64,000 bases of DNA from Stomorhina lunata (lineage: Eukaryota > Arthropoda > Insecta > Diptera > Rhiniidae), in the NCBI GenBank assembly GCA_933228675.1, contig OW121741.1:118146069-118210068 (forward strand). The letters are read 5' to 3'. Shown piece after piece: positions 62,271 through 64,000 of this stretch (its first letter is position 1; every line of letters begins with the position of its first letter). The position numbers were made by a program, and so were the translations under genes. The notes below the pieces were generated by a model. It was not told where the DNA came from. It searched no databases and was given only the letters and a program-made list of their open reading frames with translations.

Positions 62271-63136
62271 TTAATGAAATTTTGTCCCAAATTGTTTATG
62301 GAAGATTTTTTATTAGAATCTGTCTCTTAAGAGACCAAACTTGCTAGTGTCATTTAAAGCTTTTGCTGGATTATTTTCAAAAATACTTTCAAGAATTTTT
62401 TTCCCTAATTTTCTAATAATTTGTTCTTCAAAATTTCAAGCGATGAAAGATTTAAACAACAAATTTAATATATTAACAAAAGAAGAAGGAAAAAATTAAC
62501 TAAAAATTTGTAATTTATTCCTAAACAACAACAAAAAATTAATTAATTTTAACTGTCTATTAAATAGACAAAAACTTTTGAAATCTATACATAAACTAAT
62601 ATTTATATTAAAAATTACAAAAAAAAACTGAAGAAAAAAAAACTGAAATATATACACAAAATTATACGTTCCTATACAATAATGTATTATGCAAATATTT
62701 AAAAGAAAAATACCAAAAAAAAAATAATAATTATAATAAAAACAAAATTTGTAATTTAGTAAAAAAAAATATTAATTATAAAAAATTGAACAAAAAAAAA
62801 ACTATTTAAAAAAATCCTATAGTCAGTAAGAGAAGAAAAACTAAATTAAAAACGCATATAAATAGTAAATTTAAAACAAATATTAACAGTATTAAAAATA
62901 AATAAAAAATTGTAGATAAAACATAAGAAACTTAAAATGAAATTTTAAATAGAAAAAAATTTAGGAAAAATTTTTATTGAACATTTTAAAAAATTTTGAG
63001 ATTTTAATGAAATTTTGAGAAGTTCAATTTGAATCTCAATTATAAAGAATATCGCATTTTTTGATTCAGATTTTATCTTATTTATTTCTTTTTTTTTTCC
63101 TAAATTTTTTCTATTTAAAATTTAAAAACTTGTATA
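62271..63136. other. A-rich non-repetitive island 16
   Basis: Very A-rich unique sequence with many AATAAA-like hexamers. Its texture resembles a distal fly 3' UTR, but there is no direct evidence that it is transcribed. No open frames. Confidence 0.35.
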
Positions 63137-63298
63137 TACAGTCCAATTCACTTAAATATACCCAACCAAAATGAATAAGTAAATTGTCTCTATTAAAAAT
63201 TCGACTGTCTTTGTCTCAAATATAGAATGTCTTACTCTAACCGACTTCTTATATAGTCGTTTTGAGTGGGAGGGTATATTAAAGTGAATCGGACTGTA
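63137..63298. mobile_element. pogo/mariner-type MITE with TA duplication
   Basis: 158 bases (63139-63296) flanked by TA on both sides. The ends are 25-base inverted repeats with two mismatches, starting CAGTCC-ATTCACTT and running to atataccc. TA target and CAGT ends are hallmarks of the Tc1/mariner/pogo superfamily. Non-coding interior, so it depends on a transposase elsewhere. The ends are little diverged, suggesting fairly recent insertion. Confidence 0.88.
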
Positions 63299-63789
63299 TT
63301 AAATTATAAAAAGGAAAAATAACTAAAAAATAAAAGTATTATAAATTATACTGAAACAAAATAGAATGTGCCTGCGTAAATATATTTTTAGCCAAAAAAA
63401 AAAAAAAACAAAATTAATATTTAAAAAATTATTATAACAAAAGAAATTAAATAATCTTTAAAATATTAAGAAAAAATATTGATAATATAAAGAAAATATA
63501 AATAACTCTAAAACAAATGTATAGTTTAGTAAATAAACTTAGTAAATAATTAATAACAATTACTATATAATATTGCTAAATATCCATTAAACATTAATAA
63601 ATAAATGAAACAAAGAAAAACTATAATAAAACAGAGCTCAAATTTCCATAAAATAATTAAATTTAATTTAAAATTACAAACTAAATTCAAATTTTAAATA
63701 ATTTCAAATTTAATTTTGAGTTAAAATTAAAAAATTTTATTTAAAACCTTTTTAAATTTTAAGTTGAAATTACGCTGAAAAGAAATTTC
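63299..63789. other. A-rich non-repetitive sequence
   Basis: Continuation of the A-rich island after the MITE. Nothing recognisable beyond homopolymer runs and short AATAAA hexamers. Confidence 0.35.
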
Positions 63790-64000
63790 TTAACAAATTT
63801 GGTCAAAAAAATTTTTAAAATTTTAAAAAAAATTTTCTATAAAAAAATAAGAAATTTTCTAAAATTTTTCCTTACAAATAAGAAATTTTTGAAAAAATTC
63901 CTATGAAAATAATAAATTTTTGAAAAATTTCTTATAAAAATAAGAAATTTTTGGAAAATTTCTTGTAAAAATAAGAAATTTTTGGAAAATTTCTTATAAA
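63790..64000. repeat. GAAAAATTTCCT minisatellite, block 4 (runs off the window)
   Basis: Units of about 30 bases with the link aaaataagaaa, like block 3 at 58.9-60.0 kb, continue to the last base, so the array extends beyond the window. Confidence 0.8.

Overview
The window looks like nuclear DNA of a dipteran fly, most likely a calyptrate such as a blowfly or house fly relative. It is very AT-rich and full of CA/TG and ACAT microsatellites. It carries a DINE-1/Helentron-like element, a tRNA-derived SINE, short inverted-repeat elements, and one exon with glutamine (opa-type) and alanine runs behind a fly-style CAAA-ATG start context. The species call is inference. I see no bacterial, viral or organellar genes.

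Only one protein-coding feature is convincing: an open reading frame on the + strand at 57386..58471 (361 aa). It has an acidic and serine-rich N-terminal half, long Q/H and A tracts, and two C2H2 zinc fingers at the C-terminus. It is either an intronless gene or, as I think likelier, the last (isoform-specific) exon of a longer transcription-factor gene. In the second case much of the preceding 57 kb could be one giant intron. The other open frames are mostly chance products of AT-rich repeats.

The rest alternates between islands of about 1 to 1.9 kb of non-repetitive DNA and long, degenerate tandem arrays, each array with its own consensus. From left to right: GCATATTT-type repeats (1..1870, 3560..7020, 9000..11680); TTTCTATAGAAA palindrome array (13075..14565); TTTACAT/ATGTAAA arrays (16390..19260, 21320..22975); GAAAAATTTCCT minisatellites (22975..24770, 26200..28310, 58910..60050, 63790..64000 and beyond); 'gatatagaccc' and 'ggcgcag' families (28310..36960); a broad family built on a CCTAAAA-TA-GCA-CAC core (38040..52200, with single copies to 56660); and 35-bp GTAC-palindrome arrays (54130..54590, 55810..56630, 60060..61490). 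The last array is followed by an inverted-orientation version (61495..62270).

Six short transposable elements can be delimited, with clear target-site duplications in four: a SINE (4213..4405), a DINE-1-like Helentron derivative (4871..5666), two copies of a CTGTGGCTTGG-ended element (14703..14904, 32719..32943), two copies of a CCCC-TAATTCATAAA-ended element (16971..17085, 37929..38039; the second has degraded ends), and a CAGTCC-ended pogo/mariner-type MITE with TA duplication (63139..63296).

The most interesting material is the repeat architecture: palindromic cores in several unrelated arrays, a shared 18-base core linking arrays of different period and orientation over about 18 kb, and a head-to-head array downstream of the zinc-finger exon that could fold into a long hairpin RNA if transcribed.
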